The notes under the pieces: generated by a model
Databases searched by the model: none
Told to the model about the DNA's origin: nothing
The model's input: the letters and a program-made list of their open reading frames with translations, nothing else
Origin: a virus
Direction: 5' to 3' (one strand)
Length of the DNA: 30,698 nucleotides
IMG/VR virus record: IMGVR_UViG_3300044966_000524
Location: 1-30,698 of that record
In this document: piece after piece, positions 1 through 6,675 of the stretch
Layout of the letters: the number at the start of each line of letters is the position of its first letter
Numbering within the stretch: position 1 is the stretch's first letter
Position numbers and translations under genes: made by a program

Positions 1-834
1 AAATTACAGACGCGCGGGACGGATGCTTTTAAGGAACCGGCGGGCATGACGGTGGCCGAAGGATGGAAGGAATTTTCTTTTGTGCGGATGCCCAAGCTGA
101 AGGAGGGAAACCACGTTCGTCTTCTCAAATGGTGGTGGGGGCATTTCGTTGCGAAGTATGGCGCCATGGATTTGCGGGACATCAAGCCGGTGCATATTGA
201 TGCTTTCCTGACTCGACCCGAATGGAACGGCACAACGGCGAATCAGGGGTTCGTTTATCTGCGCCTGGTATTCAATTGGCTCGTGCGCTACGAGCTTGCC
301 TCGGTGAACCCCGTGCTGAAGATCGACACGCCAAAGGCGGAACCGGAGCACCATTTGTTGACCGTTGCCCATGTGCGAAAATTACTCAAGCTCACCTCTG
401 GAACCCCCCGTCTCCGTGCCTGGCTTGTTCTTGGTCTCTTCGGAGGCATGCGCATCTCGGAGGTTTGGCGCTGCCGCCCAGAGCATATTGAGAAGGAGGA
501 AATCTTTGTTCCTATTCGCAAGAGCACGGATCCAAAACCTCGCCCGCGCTTCGTGCCGATCCTGCCGGCGCTTCTCAGGCATCTCCCGAAAAAGTGGGAC
601 GAGATTAACGAGGACATCATTAAGGGAGACCGCACCGAGCTGGCTCAAGCGATGGGGTGGGAAGAGTGGCCGCAAAATTGCTTAAGGCACACGGCGGCTT
701 CCATGCACCGCGCCATGTGGGGGGACTCGACAAAGACGGCTTACTTCCTCGGCCATTCTTCGCCTCGCATGGTTGAGGATCGCTACGCACGGGCCGTGCG
801 AAAAGAGGAAGCAAAGGCGTTTTGGGCGCTTTGA
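1..834 (+). CDS. int: Tyrosine recombinase / phage integrase, 5'-truncated by window edge
   Basis: Site-specific recombinase that would integrate and excise the phage. The reading frame is open to the first base of the window, so the true start lies upstream; the first in-window ATG is at 46. Numbering from that ATG, an N-terminal SAM-like core-binding region (about 1-100) precedes the catalytic domain. The box I arginine lies in GGMRISE (R136), the second catalytic arginine in CLRHT (R214), the histidine in FLGHSS (H237) and the nucleophile tyrosine in DRYAR (Y248). The position three residues before R214, usually His, is Asn (N211), a variation seen in some phage integrases. The gene ends two bases before the convergent BRCT gene. 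Its left-end position suggests the attachment site lies just outside the window. Family assignment is secure; target site unknown. Confidence 0.93.
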   Translation, partial: KLQTRGTDAFKEPAGMTVAEGWKEFSFVRMPKLKEGNHVRLLKWWWGHFVAKYGAMDLRDIKPVHIDAFLTRPEWNGTTANQGFVYLRLVFNWLVRYELASVNPVLKIDTPKAEPEHHLLTVAHVRKLLKLTSGTPRLRAWLVLGLFGGMRISEVWRCRPEHIEKEEIFVPIRKSTDPKPRPRFVPILPALLRHLPKKWDEINEDIIKGDRTELAQAMGWEEWPQNCLRHTAASMHRAMWGDSTKTAYFLGHSSPRMVEDRYARAVRKEEAKAFWAL

Positions 835-854
835 CTCAATCCAAAAACTGAGTC
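833..854. terminator. Short inverted repeat between convergent genes
   Basis: GACTCA and TGAGTC form a perfect 6-bp stem around a 10-base A-rich loop exactly where the integrase and the minus-strand BRCT gene converge. It overlaps both stop codons. The stem is short and has no strong T run, so a bidirectional terminator role is only a suggestion. Confidence 0.25.
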
Positions 855-1492
855 CAGTGCTCTTCGGAAACAATCGCCAGGCCGCTCCCAGAATCACGTA
901 GCTCTACGGCTTTCTCAATTTTTCGACCGTGGTTTGTGTTGATCCAGTCGCGGCTCGCAAAAACTCCAATTACGAGATAATGGCTTTCAAGTGTGGGAGC
1001 GGAATCCACGGGGAAACCTCCTCTGGATTCGATGGCCTCCATTACATTTTTCCGTGTGCCAAAAGCAAACTTGCCGGTGATGTTAAACCTGCGGCCTGGG
1101 AAAACCAGAGAAGGGACGGGTTCGGTAAGCGGAAATGTGGTTGAATAGGTTTCTTCTGGCTTCGCTTGCTGTGTGTATCCGCATAGCGCCTCCATGACGC
1201 CTTTCAGTTCCTGCCGCTCGTCCTCATCACAGCGACCATCGGAAAAAATACGATCCAACCGAGATAACACTTCGGTAAAAGGCCAGACAGGTTCGAGGGG
1301 GGCATGGTTGCGCACCCAGTCAGAAAAAAACTGAGCCTCATTTTCATTAACGGTGCCATCTGCAAGAATCCCGGAGCAAATTCCAGTAAGTTGATCGATT
1401 GACTTGGCGACATTGTTTTCCAGACGCGCCTTGAATATGCGTGTCGGTTGTCCATGTTGATCGGTATTGGTTTTGAGGATGTATTTCTTCAT
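836..1492 (-). CDS. TerB-like / BRCT domain protein
   Basis: A 218-residue protein with two parts. The N-terminal half (about 33-105) has two acidic helical units, DGTVNENE (46-53) and DGRCDEDE (85-92), resembling TerB-like domains. The C-terminal part (about 136-217) is a BRCT domain: the FNITGKF strand, the GG turn after the first helix, the LVIG strand, the conserved Trp in RDW (W183) and a final strand and helix. BRCT domains bind phosphopeptides or DNA ends, and this arrangement is like the C-terminal BRCT of NAD-dependent DNA ligases without ligase domains. It is last in a minus-strand operon after the RHH regulator and the G-tract gene. It has only a weak AAGAAG ribosome-binding site. 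Exact role unknown; a lysogenic accessory function is an inference from its position beside the integrase. Confidence 0.85.
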   Translation of the reverse strand: MKKYILKTNTDQHGQPTRIFKARLENNVAKSIDQLTGICSGILADGTVNENEAQFFSDWVRNHAPLEPVWPFTEVLSRLDRIFSDGRCDEDERQELKGVMEALCGYTQQAKPEETYSTTFPLTEPVPSLVFPGRRFNITGKFAFGTRKNVMEAIESRGGFPVDSAPTLESHYLVIGVFASRDWINTNHGRKIEKAVELRDSGSGLAIVSEEHWTQFLD

Positions 1493-1510
1493 ATTGCTTC
1501 TTGTAAAATA

Positions 1511-1825
1511 TTAAAATAAAGTCACTTCCCCCCCCCCCCCCCCCCCCTCGCGTTCTGTGTAGGTGGCAAGGTCTATAACTTCTGCTCTCCAGCCAGACGG
1601 AAGCCCATCTGTTTTGGTATTGTTTACCCACCATCGCAATGGCGTTTTGACCTGCTTTTCTTGCTTTCGATCTACCGTGTTTTCGTGCTTGGGTAAAATA
1701 ATCCGCAGCCTTTTTTCGATTACAAATAACTCAGGCAATATTGTCGGCTCATGTCCCAAAATTTGGTCTAAAACATGACGAATCTGTTTGTTTAGTGTTC
1801 TAATTAAAGCTGCTTTTCTTGGCAT
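1511..1825 (-). CDS. Hypothetical protein with 3' homopolymeric G tract
   Basis: A 104-residue basic protein of no family I recognise. It starts with a Lys/Arg-rich helix (1-20), has a hydrophobic central stretch (LPELFVIEKRLRIILP) and a Trp-rich segment (RWWVNN, then GLPSGWRAEVIDLATY). The C-terminus is a run of six glycines followed by EVTLF, encoded by 20 consecutive G. Loss of one G would end the protein two codons later; gain of one would add about 67 residues read out of frame through the start of the BRCT gene. It lies between the RHH regulator and the BRCT gene on the same strand, so co-transcription is likely. A toxin role paired with the RHH protein is possible but unsupported by any recognised toxin motif. 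Confidence 0.6.
   Translation of the reverse strand: MPRKAALIRTLNKQIRHVLDQILGHEPTILPELFVIEKRLRIILPKHENTVDRKQEKQVKTPLRWWVNNTKTDGLPSGWRAEVIDLATYTEREGGGGGGEVTLF
1528..1547. repeat. Homopolymeric C20 tract (G20 on the coding strand)
   Basis: Twenty consecutive C on the plus strand lie inside the 3' end of the minus-strand hypothetical gene. Runs of this length slip readily during replication and are typical of phase-variable loci. The tract may also be a sequencing length estimate, so its exact length is uncertain. Confidence 0.95.
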
Positions 1826-1843
1826 GCAGCGCGGAACACTACA

Positions 1844-2200
1844 TTAAGCGGTTTTTTTGGGTAGCTTTTTCGATGCTGATTGCGGGCGTTTTTTGCTGCC
1901 TGATTTGGCTTCTGTTTTTGTTGCGGCGGCTATGCGGTGCATTTCGGCTTCGAACGCCATACGCATTTCTGGGGGGAGGCCATCAGGGTAAAGGACTTCA
2001 GGCCGGACGATTTTGTCGTCGTCATCGTCGTAAACCTTAGAAGGCTTGCTTGAGTTTTTTTGCGGATGTTCTGCAAGATCGTTTTCGATGAGGTGGAGCA
2101 TGTGCCCCTGAAGGCTGCGATGTTGAGATTTGGCGCGTTTTTTTGCTTGTTCGGCTAATTCAATCGGGACTCGAAATGAGATAAATTTTTCTTCTTCCAT
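1844..2200 (-). CDS. Ribbon-helix-helix regulator with charged tail
   Basis: A 118-residue protein. Residues about 4-42 (KFISFRVP, then a Lys/Arg-rich helix, then a leucine helix ending HLIENDL) match an Arc/MetJ-type ribbon-helix-helix DNA-binding domain; the strand FISFRVP would enter the major groove. A linker with five consecutive Asp and a Lys/Ser-rich C-terminus follow. I choose the ATG at 2200 rather than the upstream one at 2236 because it has an AGGTG ribosome-binding site at good spacing and the RHH strand starts just after it. The start codon abuts a TGTGCACA palindrome, so autoregulation is likely. It is first gene of the minus-strand operon. It could be a repressor or an RHH antitoxin-like protein. 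Confidence 0.8.
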   Translation of the reverse strand: MEEEKFISFRVPIELAEQAKKRAKSQHRSLQGHMLHLIENDLAEHPQKNSSKPSKVYDDDDDKIVRPEVLYPDGLPPEMRMAFEAEMHRIAAATKTEAKSGSKKRPQSASKKLPKKTA

Positions 2201-2389
2201 GTGCACACCTTTTGCACGGAGGTGAACATTTTGCAATTTCTAAAAAAACTTTTGTGCACATAAAAATTTTTATTGACCCGCAAACGTAGACTGCAAGCGG
2301 GTGTCAAGAAAAAAATATGGGGTGTTCCCCCCACTTCGCTGATTTTTTTTCTTTTCTTTTTGTGCACAAATTTTAAACATTTGTGCACA
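2200..2389. promoter_or_regulatory. Divergent control region with four TGTGCACA operators
   Basis: The 188-base A+T-rich gap between the two divergent RHH genes holds four perfect copies of the 8-bp palindrome TGTGCACA, at 2200-2207, 2253-2260, 2361-2368 and 2382-2389. The outer copies run directly into the two start codons, giving TGTGCACATG on each strand; the rightmost pair is spaced 21 bases, two helical turns. A longer imperfect inverted repeat with TTGAC arms spans about 2273-2307. Palindromes of this size, present in tandem, suit dimeric RHH proteins. No convincing -10/-35 pair could be assigned. The inference is a mutually or auto-regulated lysogeny switch. Confidence 0.7.
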
Positions 2390-2556
2390 TGCAAACGGAA
2401 GAGACTACAGCACAAGAAGCCCACATCGGGTTCAGAATCCCTGCCGATTTGAGGGAAGCGGCAACCCAAAAGATGCAGGGGAAATACTCAACCTTCAGCG
2501 AATACCTCCGCGACTTGCTTCGCAGGGACGTTGAGAAAACGGAGGCCGCGAAATGA
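2389..2556 (+). CDS. Small ribbon-helix-helix regulator
   Basis: A 55-residue protein. After a 10-residue acidic leader, HIGFRIPADLREAA and a second helix (STFSEYLRDLLRRDVE) form a compact ribbon-helix-helix fold, with the strand HIGFRIP as probable DNA contact. It is divergent from the larger RHH gene and its start codon overlaps a TGTGCACA palindrome, the same arrangement as its partner. No Shine-Dalgarno is visible, so initiation may be leaderless or weak. Its stop overlaps the next start (ATGA). It likely sets early rightward transcription, directly opposing or sharing operators with the minus-strand RHH protein; that role is inferred. Confidence 0.78.
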   Translation: MQTEETTAQEAHIGFRIPADLREAATQKMQGKYSTFSEYLRDLLRRDVEKTEAAK

Positions 2557-2744
2557 TCGACTCAGATCAACTGGCCACTCTCCTCGGTGTGAAAAAATAC
2601 ACGATCGAGCAATGGGCGAGGACCAACCGCATCCCTGGCTTCAAGGTCGGGCGCTGGTGGAAGTTTGATGAGTCCGAGGTAACGAAGGCGCTCAAGCTCT
2701 CCGGGAACGATCTCAGCCGAGCCATCGGGAGGGTTTCGAAATGA
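2553..2744 (+). CDS. Excisionase/MerR-like helix-turn-helix protein
   Basis: A 63-residue protein matching the small excisionase-type winged helix (HTH_17 style). DQLATLLGVKKYTIEQWARTN is the helix-turn-helix, and IPGFKVGRWWKFDESEV is the wing that follows in this family. It overlaps the preceding RHH gene by ATGA and the next gene by ATGA, so the group is translationally coupled. Such proteins serve as recombination directionality factors or as early regulators. Near the integrase and in the early operon, an excisionase role is reasonable but unproven. Confidence 0.82.
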   Translation: MIDSDQLATLLGVKKYTIEQWARTNRIPGFKVGRWWKFDESEVTKALKLSGNDLSRAIGRVSK

Positions 2745-2866
2745 ACCACCAAGAAACTCTGTGGCTTTTGCAATCCGTATGGGAAGCAATCCGCGCGCTC
2801 GGACCCGTTGCGATTCTGGCCGGCGTCACGCTCTGGCTAACAACCTGGGGGGAACGGTCCCGATGA
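2741..2866 (+). CDS. Tiny membrane protein
   Basis: A 41-residue reading frame in an ATGA chain with both neighbours. It has an amphipathic start (NHQETLWLLQSVWEAI) and one predicted transmembrane stretch (LGPVAILAGVTLWLTTW), ending with a short basic tail. No family recognised. The tight start/stop overlaps on both sides support translation. Function unknown. Confidence 0.6.
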   Translation: MNHQETLWLLQSVWEAIRALGPVAILAGVTLWLTTWGERSR

Positions 2867-3027
2867 GCGCGACACTCGCCCTTTCCATTGCCGCTCTGAC
2901 CCTCGGCTCGTGCCTCGCAAGCTACTGGTGCGGTCAGCAGAACATCCTTTTCCGTATACGCCAACATGAAGAACGCCGTCGCCGCGAACGTGAGAACCGC
3001 TGGCGTGAGTTTGACGATCAGGACTGA
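2863..3027 (+). CDS. Small membrane-anchored charged protein
   Basis: A 54-residue protein starting at the ATG that overlaps the previous stop. Residues 3-21 are hydrophobic (LALSIAALTLGSCLAS), then a highly charged Arg/Glu helix (RQHEERRRRERENRWREFDD) follows. The LGSC tetrad resembles a lipobox, but there is no basic residue before the hydrophobic stretch, so a simple membrane anchor is likelier than a lipoprotein. It belongs to the chain of tiny early genes. Function unknown. Confidence 0.55.
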   Translation: MSATLALSIAALTLGSCLASYWCGQQNILFRIRQHEERRRRERENRWREFDDQD

Positions 3028-3109
3028 ACAATTTTCCACCCCGGAACAAAGAAACGCCCTCGTCAGGCGGCAACCCGACGAAGGCAAGAGTAACCCAACA
3101 ATTGAGTAA
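2966..3109 (+). CDS. Possible small overlapping gene
   Basis: A 47-codon frame overlaps the end of the preceding gene by about 60 bases and fills the gap to bet, stopping seven bases before its start. The second half (TEQFSTPEQRNALVRRQPDE) looks protein-like, but there is no ribosome-binding site and no family match. It also spans the hairpin at 3056-3085. Could be chance. Confidence 0.3.
   Translation: MKNAVAANVRTAGVSLTIRTEQFSTPEQRNALVRRQPDEGKSNPTIE
3056..3085. other. Hairpin upstream of bet
   Basis: GCCCTCGTC pairs with GACGAAGGC, one mismatch in nine, around a 12-base loop. No T run follows, so it is not a typical terminator. It could affect translation or mRNA processing between the tiny early genes and the recombination operon. 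Confidence 0.35.
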
Positions 3110-3115
3110 CAAAAA

Positions 3116-4009
3116 ATGAGTAATCAAATAATCGTTGCACCGCAACAAAAACCTTCTGCGCTGGCTGTGATGGCCTCGCGCTGCAATGTCGATCCGGCCA
3201 AGCTCCACTCGACCCTTAAAAACACCGTCTTCAAAGGCGCGACCGATGACGAGCTTTTGGCGCTTGTCGTGACGGCGAACACCTACGACCTCAACCCGAT
3301 CCTCAAGGAACTCTACGCCTTCCCGAAAAAAGGCGGGGGAATCACTCCGATGGTGGGCGTTGATGGCTGGATCAAAATCATGAACCGGCAAGCCAATCTG
3401 GACGGATGGGAGTGCGACATTTTCCCGAAAGAGACAAACGCCAAACCAACGCACGCAACTTGCACGATCTGGATTAAAGACCGCAGCCACCCGGTAAGGG
3501 TCACAGAGTATTATGAGGAGTGCAAACGCAACACCGACCCATGGAACGGATCACCTCGCCGAATGCTTCGGCACAAGGCAATGATTCAAGCGATCCGTCT
3601 GGCCTTCGGTGTGAGCGGCATCCATGACGAGGACGAGGCGCGGGACATCAGCGGCCAAGTGCAAATCATTTCGGGTGCAAAGCCCGTTTTTCGCCCTCGT
3701 GCGGTGGAGGTGGAAGACATCGAGGACGAAATCCCGATGGGGGAGCCGGTGCAAACGGAATCAAAATCCGCCGCTCTGGCCAGTGACGAGCTGCCAGTTT
3801 TCGAGGCGGACACACCGCAAAAGACGCTTCAAGTTGCACTGGCGGACGCGAGCGTTTCTGAGGCGGATTTTCTGAAGGTATTGAAAGCAACCGCGCCTCA
3901 ATTGGTGGGAAAATGCAAATTGATTTCCGAACTCTCGGACGATGCCGCAAATGCCGCACTCTCTGACATTAACGAAATCCTCAACGCAATTGAAGGAGGT
4001 GCGAAGTAA
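3116..4009 (+). CDS. bet: Bet/RecT-family single-strand annealing protein
   Basis: A 297-residue homologue of lambda Bet (261 residues), the annealing protein that loads on single-stranded DNA made by a partner exonuclease and pairs complementary strands. The core (about 30-185) carries the family signatures: YDLNPILKELYAFP, then GGITPMVGVDGWIKIMNRQ, then the WNGSPRRMLRHKAMIQAIRLAFGV segment. The C-terminal 100 residues are acidic and divergent, ending in a helical tail. Its TAA overlaps the exonuclease start (TAATG), with GGAGG upstream of that start, so the two are coupled as in Red and RecET systems. The N-terminal start has no strong ribosome-binding site. Confidence 0.93.
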   Translation: MSNQIIVAPQQKPSALAVMASRCNVDPAKLHSTLKNTVFKGATDDELLALVVTANTYDLNPILKELYAFPKKGGGITPMVGVDGWIKIMNRQANLDGWECDIFPKETNAKPTHATCTIWIKDRSHPVRVTEYYEECKRNTDPWNGSPRRMLRHKAMIQAIRLAFGVSGIHDEDEARDISGQVQIISGAKPVFRPRAVEVEDIEDEIPMGEPVQTESKSAALASDELPVFEADTPQKTLQVALADASVSEADFLKVLKATAPQLVGKCKLISELSDDAANAALSDINEILNAIEGGAK

Positions 4010-4818
4010 TGAGCGCCTTTCAAGACGGAGCGGAGGGAGTTTATTTCGACCTCGCGGAGGATACTTACCGCGCAGCGACCGGCGAGAACATTTCGTGCCT
4101 CAAGGCGATGGGCAAAAGCCCTGCGCATTACCTCGCGCAACTCACGCAGCCAAAGAGCGAACCGACTCCCGCCATGGTATTCGGAACGCTCCTGCACCGT
4201 GCGGCCTTGGAGCCGCACAGGTTGGAGGGTTCTTTTGCGGTGAAGCCTGACGGCATGACCTTCGTGACCAAAGAGGGCAAGGCATGGCGGGACTCGCAAA
4301 CGCTGCCAATCATCACGGGAGAGCAAAACGAGGCGCTGAAAGGAGCGGCGGTATCGGTGGCATCCCACCCCGCAGCGGCGGCGATCCTCGACGGAGCCAA
4401 GCGGGAGGTGTCCGTTTTCCGGCGCATCGTTCGCAATAATCCGGAGGGGCTTTTGCTCAAGGGGCGTCTGGACATCGTAGCCATGGACTCCCAAGGGGCG
4501 ACCACCATCGCGGACATCAAGACCACGGAGGACGCATCGCCCGAAGGCTTTGCAAAATCCATCGCGGCTTTTGGCTACGCTCAACAGGCGGCGTATTACA
4601 TGGACCTCTTGGAGGCGAGTTTCTTCCTGTTCATAGCGGTCGAAAAAACAGCGCCTTATGCGGTCGGGGTTTACTGCCTCGATGCCGAGAGCATCGCCCT
4701 CGGACGAGAAAAGAACACCCGTCAGCTTGACCTCTTGGAGCAATGCCAGGAGTCGGGAATCTGGCCTGCCTATTCGCAGGAAATCGAAACCATAACCCTG
4801 CCCCGTTGGGCTAAGTAA
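4009..4818 (+). CDS. RecE/exonuclease VIII-like PD-(D/E)XK nuclease
   Basis: A 269-residue nuclease related to the C-terminal catalytic domain of RecE. Visible motifs in order: FGTLLHRAALEP with the conserved His (H63), Glu in KREVSVF (E133), Asp in KGRLDIVA (D155), the IADIK active-site strand (D169, K171) and AQQAAYYMDL (Q192/Q193, Y197). It would resect double-stranded ends 5' to 3' and hand single strands to Bet. The GGAGG site 9 bases before the ATG, at the end of bet, supports the start. Pairing a Bet-type annealer with a RecE-type exonuclease rather than a lambda Exo is a mosaic feature seen in other phages. Confidence 0.9.
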   Translation: MSAFQDGAEGVYFDLAEDTYRAATGENISCLKAMGKSPAHYLAQLTQPKSEPTPAMVFGTLLHRAALEPHRLEGSFAVKPDGMTFVTKEGKAWRDSQTLPIITGEQNEALKGAAVSVASHPAAAAILDGAKREVSVFRRIVRNNPEGLLLKGRLDIVAMDSQGATTIADIKTTEDASPEGFAKSIAAFGYAQQAAYYMDLLEASFFLFIAVEKTAPYAVGVYCLDAESIALGREKNTRQLDLLEQCQESGIWPAYSQEIETITLPRWAK

Positions 4819-4820
4819 TT

Positions 4821-5075
4821 ATGGAAGATTACAACGACATCGAGCTTGAGGAGGCCAAGGCGCTGGTGGGTGACATCCTCGAAACCCACTGGATCGGCAT
4901 CCTCCGGGCGGTCTCGGACAGTGAGGACCAGAACGGCAGCGTGAGCATCGCGGTGAAGCTCGACCACAGCGGGCCGACTCGGAATCTCAAAGTCCGCCTC
5001 TCGTATGCGGTCAAGACCACGGACGAGACCGAGAAGAATGTGAGCAACCCCGCACAGCAGGAGCTTGCGATATGA
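4821..5075 (+). CDS. Conserved-type hypothetical, recombination operon
   Basis: An 84-residue acidic protein with a helical N-terminus (IELEEAKALVGDILETHWIGILRAV) and a beta-rich second half (GSVSIAVKLDHSGPTRNLKVRLSYAVKTTDETE). Not recognised. It sits two bases after the exonuclease stop and overlaps the next gene by ATGA, so it is part of the recombination operon. An accessory role there is an inference. Confidence 0.75.
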   Translation: MEDYNDIELEEAKALVGDILETHWIGILRAVSDSEDQNGSVSIAVKLDHSGPTRNLKVRLSYAVKTTDETEKNVSNPAQQELAI

Positions 5076-5404
5076 CGATGCAACTGGAGCTTTTCCGCCC
5101 AAAGAAGGGCGCGCCGAAGATCACGCCAGAGCGTGTAGAGGTTTTTGTGGAGCGGCTGGCTCGCGCCGAGAGTTGGGTCTCGGCGCGAGCCTTGGAGGAA
5201 CCGGACTGCAACGACCGAGCAATCCGGGCAATGGCCAACGCCAGCGGTGGGCGAATCATTTCCGGACAGCGAGGATACAAGGCGGCATCGTGTGCCACAT
5301 GCGATGAGATAGCCCACGCCGCAAACTGGCTGGAGCACCAAGCGCGGGAGATGACGCAACGGGCGGCTGAGATCCGCCGTGCAGCAATTTACTGCCGAGC
5401 ATGA
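5072..5404 (+). CDS. Putative winged-helix DNA-binding protein
   Basis: A 110-residue protein. ITPERVEVFVERLARAESWV, then ALEEPDCNDRAIRAMANAS and GGRIISGQRGYK read like a winged helix with a glycine-rich wing; a long C-terminal helix (DEIAHAANWLEHQAREMTQRAAEIRRA) follows. Similar small proteins occur near phage recombination genes, but I cannot name a family. An AGGAG-like site precedes the start. It overlaps both neighbours by four bases. Confidence 0.72.
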   Translation: MTMQLELFRPKKGAPKITPERVEVFVERLARAESWVSARALEEPDCNDRAIRAMANASGGRIISGQRGYKAASCATCDEIAHAANWLEHQAREMTQRAAEIRRAAIYCRA

Positions 5405-5850
5405 AGGCCATCACCTTCCAAGTCTTTGCCGAGCCGAAGGGCCAACCACGGCCAAAAGCCTTCGCCCGTAATATGGGCGGAGGCAAATTCGCCGCTCGCG
5501 TTTACGACCCTGGCACAGCCGAGGCATGGAAAGGGGCCATCGCGGAAGCTGCCACAAAGGCCGGCGCTCAGAACCTCATGATCGAGGGGCCGATCCGAGT
5601 CGTGCTGTGGTGCCACTTTGCGCGGCCAAAATCCCACCTTACCACCAAGGGCGATCTCAAACCGACCGCACCAGAGTGGAAAACGAGCAAACCGGACGCC
5701 GACAACATTTTCAAGGCGGCAACGGATGCCCTGACGCAAATCGGCGTCTGGCGCGACGATGCGCAAATCGTGTCGGCGCTCATTCACAAAAAATACGCCC
5801 AAGAGCGGTCTGCTTCATGGGCTGAAATCACAATCTCGCAGATGAATTAG
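5401..5850 (+). CDS. rusA: RusA-family Holliday junction resolvase
   Basis: A 149-residue endonuclease that resolves branched recombination intermediates. The family pattern is present: an N-terminal beta strand with PKGQPRPK, then KPDADNIFKAATDAL with acidic D99 and D101 and lysine K105, then GVWRDDAQIV supplying the third acid (D119/D120). These match the metal-binding acids and lysine of E. coli RusA (120 residues); the extra length is in the N-terminal half. It completes the exonuclease-annealing-resolution set with its two upstream partners. The start overlaps the previous stop (ATGA). Confidence 0.9.
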   Translation: MKAITFQVFAEPKGQPRPKAFARNMGGGKFAARVYDPGTAEAWKGAIAEAATKAGAQNLMIEGPIRVVLWCHFARPKSHLTTKGDLKPTAPEWKTSKPDADNIFKAATDALTQIGVWRDDAQIVSALIHKKYAQERSASWAEITISQMN

Positions 5851-5861
5851 AAAACAAAAAA

Positions 5862-6674
5862 ATGAAAACATCAATTATTACAATAACGAAAACTATTGCG
5901 GAACATCTACTTAAATTTAACCATGGGAACAGGTCGCCAAGAAAAAGAACCGTTCAGTATTTTAAAGACTGCTTAAAAGAAGGGTCGTTTTATACTACTC
6001 ATCAAGGCATTGCGATTCAAGGAACGATGCGCAACCCAATAAGGGTTTTAGACGGGCAGCATCGATTGATTGCTATTGCTGAGTCAGGAATTTCGGCAGA
6101 ACTGCAAGTGACAGAAGATGCAACCTTAGCATGTTTTGAGAACGCCGATAATGGCTTGCCACGAACAATGTCGGATCGTGCTGCCATTAAAGGCAAAGAG
6201 GCGTCAATTTGCGGTGTGTTTTTTGAGCTATGTGCTCACGGAAGTATTCGCCACAAGCCATCCGTTGATAGAATTAAGGCTATTTATGATTTAATTGAGG
6301 AGTATTTAAAGCATATTCCTCTTCATGGGAACAGAGGCGTTTCTTTGGCGGGTTTTTCAGCTGCTTTTTTATTACAACAAAAGAGTTATGGTTTCAATGA
6401 TTGCGCTGATTTTTCAAGCATAGATTCTGAAAAATGCAGAGACTTAGCTGAGAGAAACCCCGCTTTGTTTCAGTTAAGAATTAGGCAGACTTTAAACCAT
6501 AAACGCACAACATTGCATCACGCTGAAGCGTTTTGCATGCTATGGGATTGCGTTAATGGTGAACCTCGGAAGCGCGTTACTATTAGAAGTGATGCAAGAG
6601 AACGCGCTATGAAAATTATTAAAAGCGAATGGAGTGAGCTTTATTCAATAAGCACCCTGCACAAACATTTGTAG
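5862..6674 (+). CDS. ParB-like DGQHR-motif protein in A+T-rich island
   Basis: A 270-residue protein with an N-terminal ParB/sulfiredoxin-like fold: NRSPRKRTVQYFKDCLKEG, THQGIAI, then VLDGQHRLIAI with the invariant DGQHR at 64-68. This arrangement is known from phage and actinobacterial proteins annotated as ParB-like nuclease-domain proteins of unknown function. The C-terminal 170 residues are helical and unassigned. Base composition is clearly richer in A and T than both flanks, with many Lys, Ile and Asn codons ending in A or T, so recent acquisition is likely. It interrupts the recombination and replication module. No ribosome-binding site is evident. Confidence 0.78.
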   Translation: MKTSIITITKTIAEHLLKFNHGNRSPRKRTVQYFKDCLKEGSFYTTHQGIAIQGTMRNPIRVLDGQHRLIAIAESGISAELQVTEDATLACFENADNGLPRTMSDRAAIKGKEASICGVFFELCAHGSIRHKPSVDRIKAIYDLIEEYLKHIPLHGNRGVSLAGFSAAFLLQQKSYGFNDCADFSSIDSEKCRDLAERNPALFQLRIRQTLNHKRTTLHHAEAFCMLWDCVNGEPRKRVTIRSDARERAMKIIKSEWSELYSISTLHKHL

Positions 6675-6675
6675 C

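Noticed and set aside
1-45. Phage attachment site at the left edge
   Set aside because: The integrase frame covers the window's first bases, so any attachment site must lie upstream and cannot be seen; no matching direct repeat was identified.
1528-1547. C20 run as a polymerase pause or origin feature
   Set aside because: It is inside a coding frame with no iterons or A+T-rich unwinding region beside it; a slippage tract explains it better.
2273-2307. Face-to-face TTGACC and TTGACA boxes as promoters
   Set aside because: No -10 hexamer is found at 16-18 bases from either box in its own direction; the sequence is better described as an imperfect inverted repeat.
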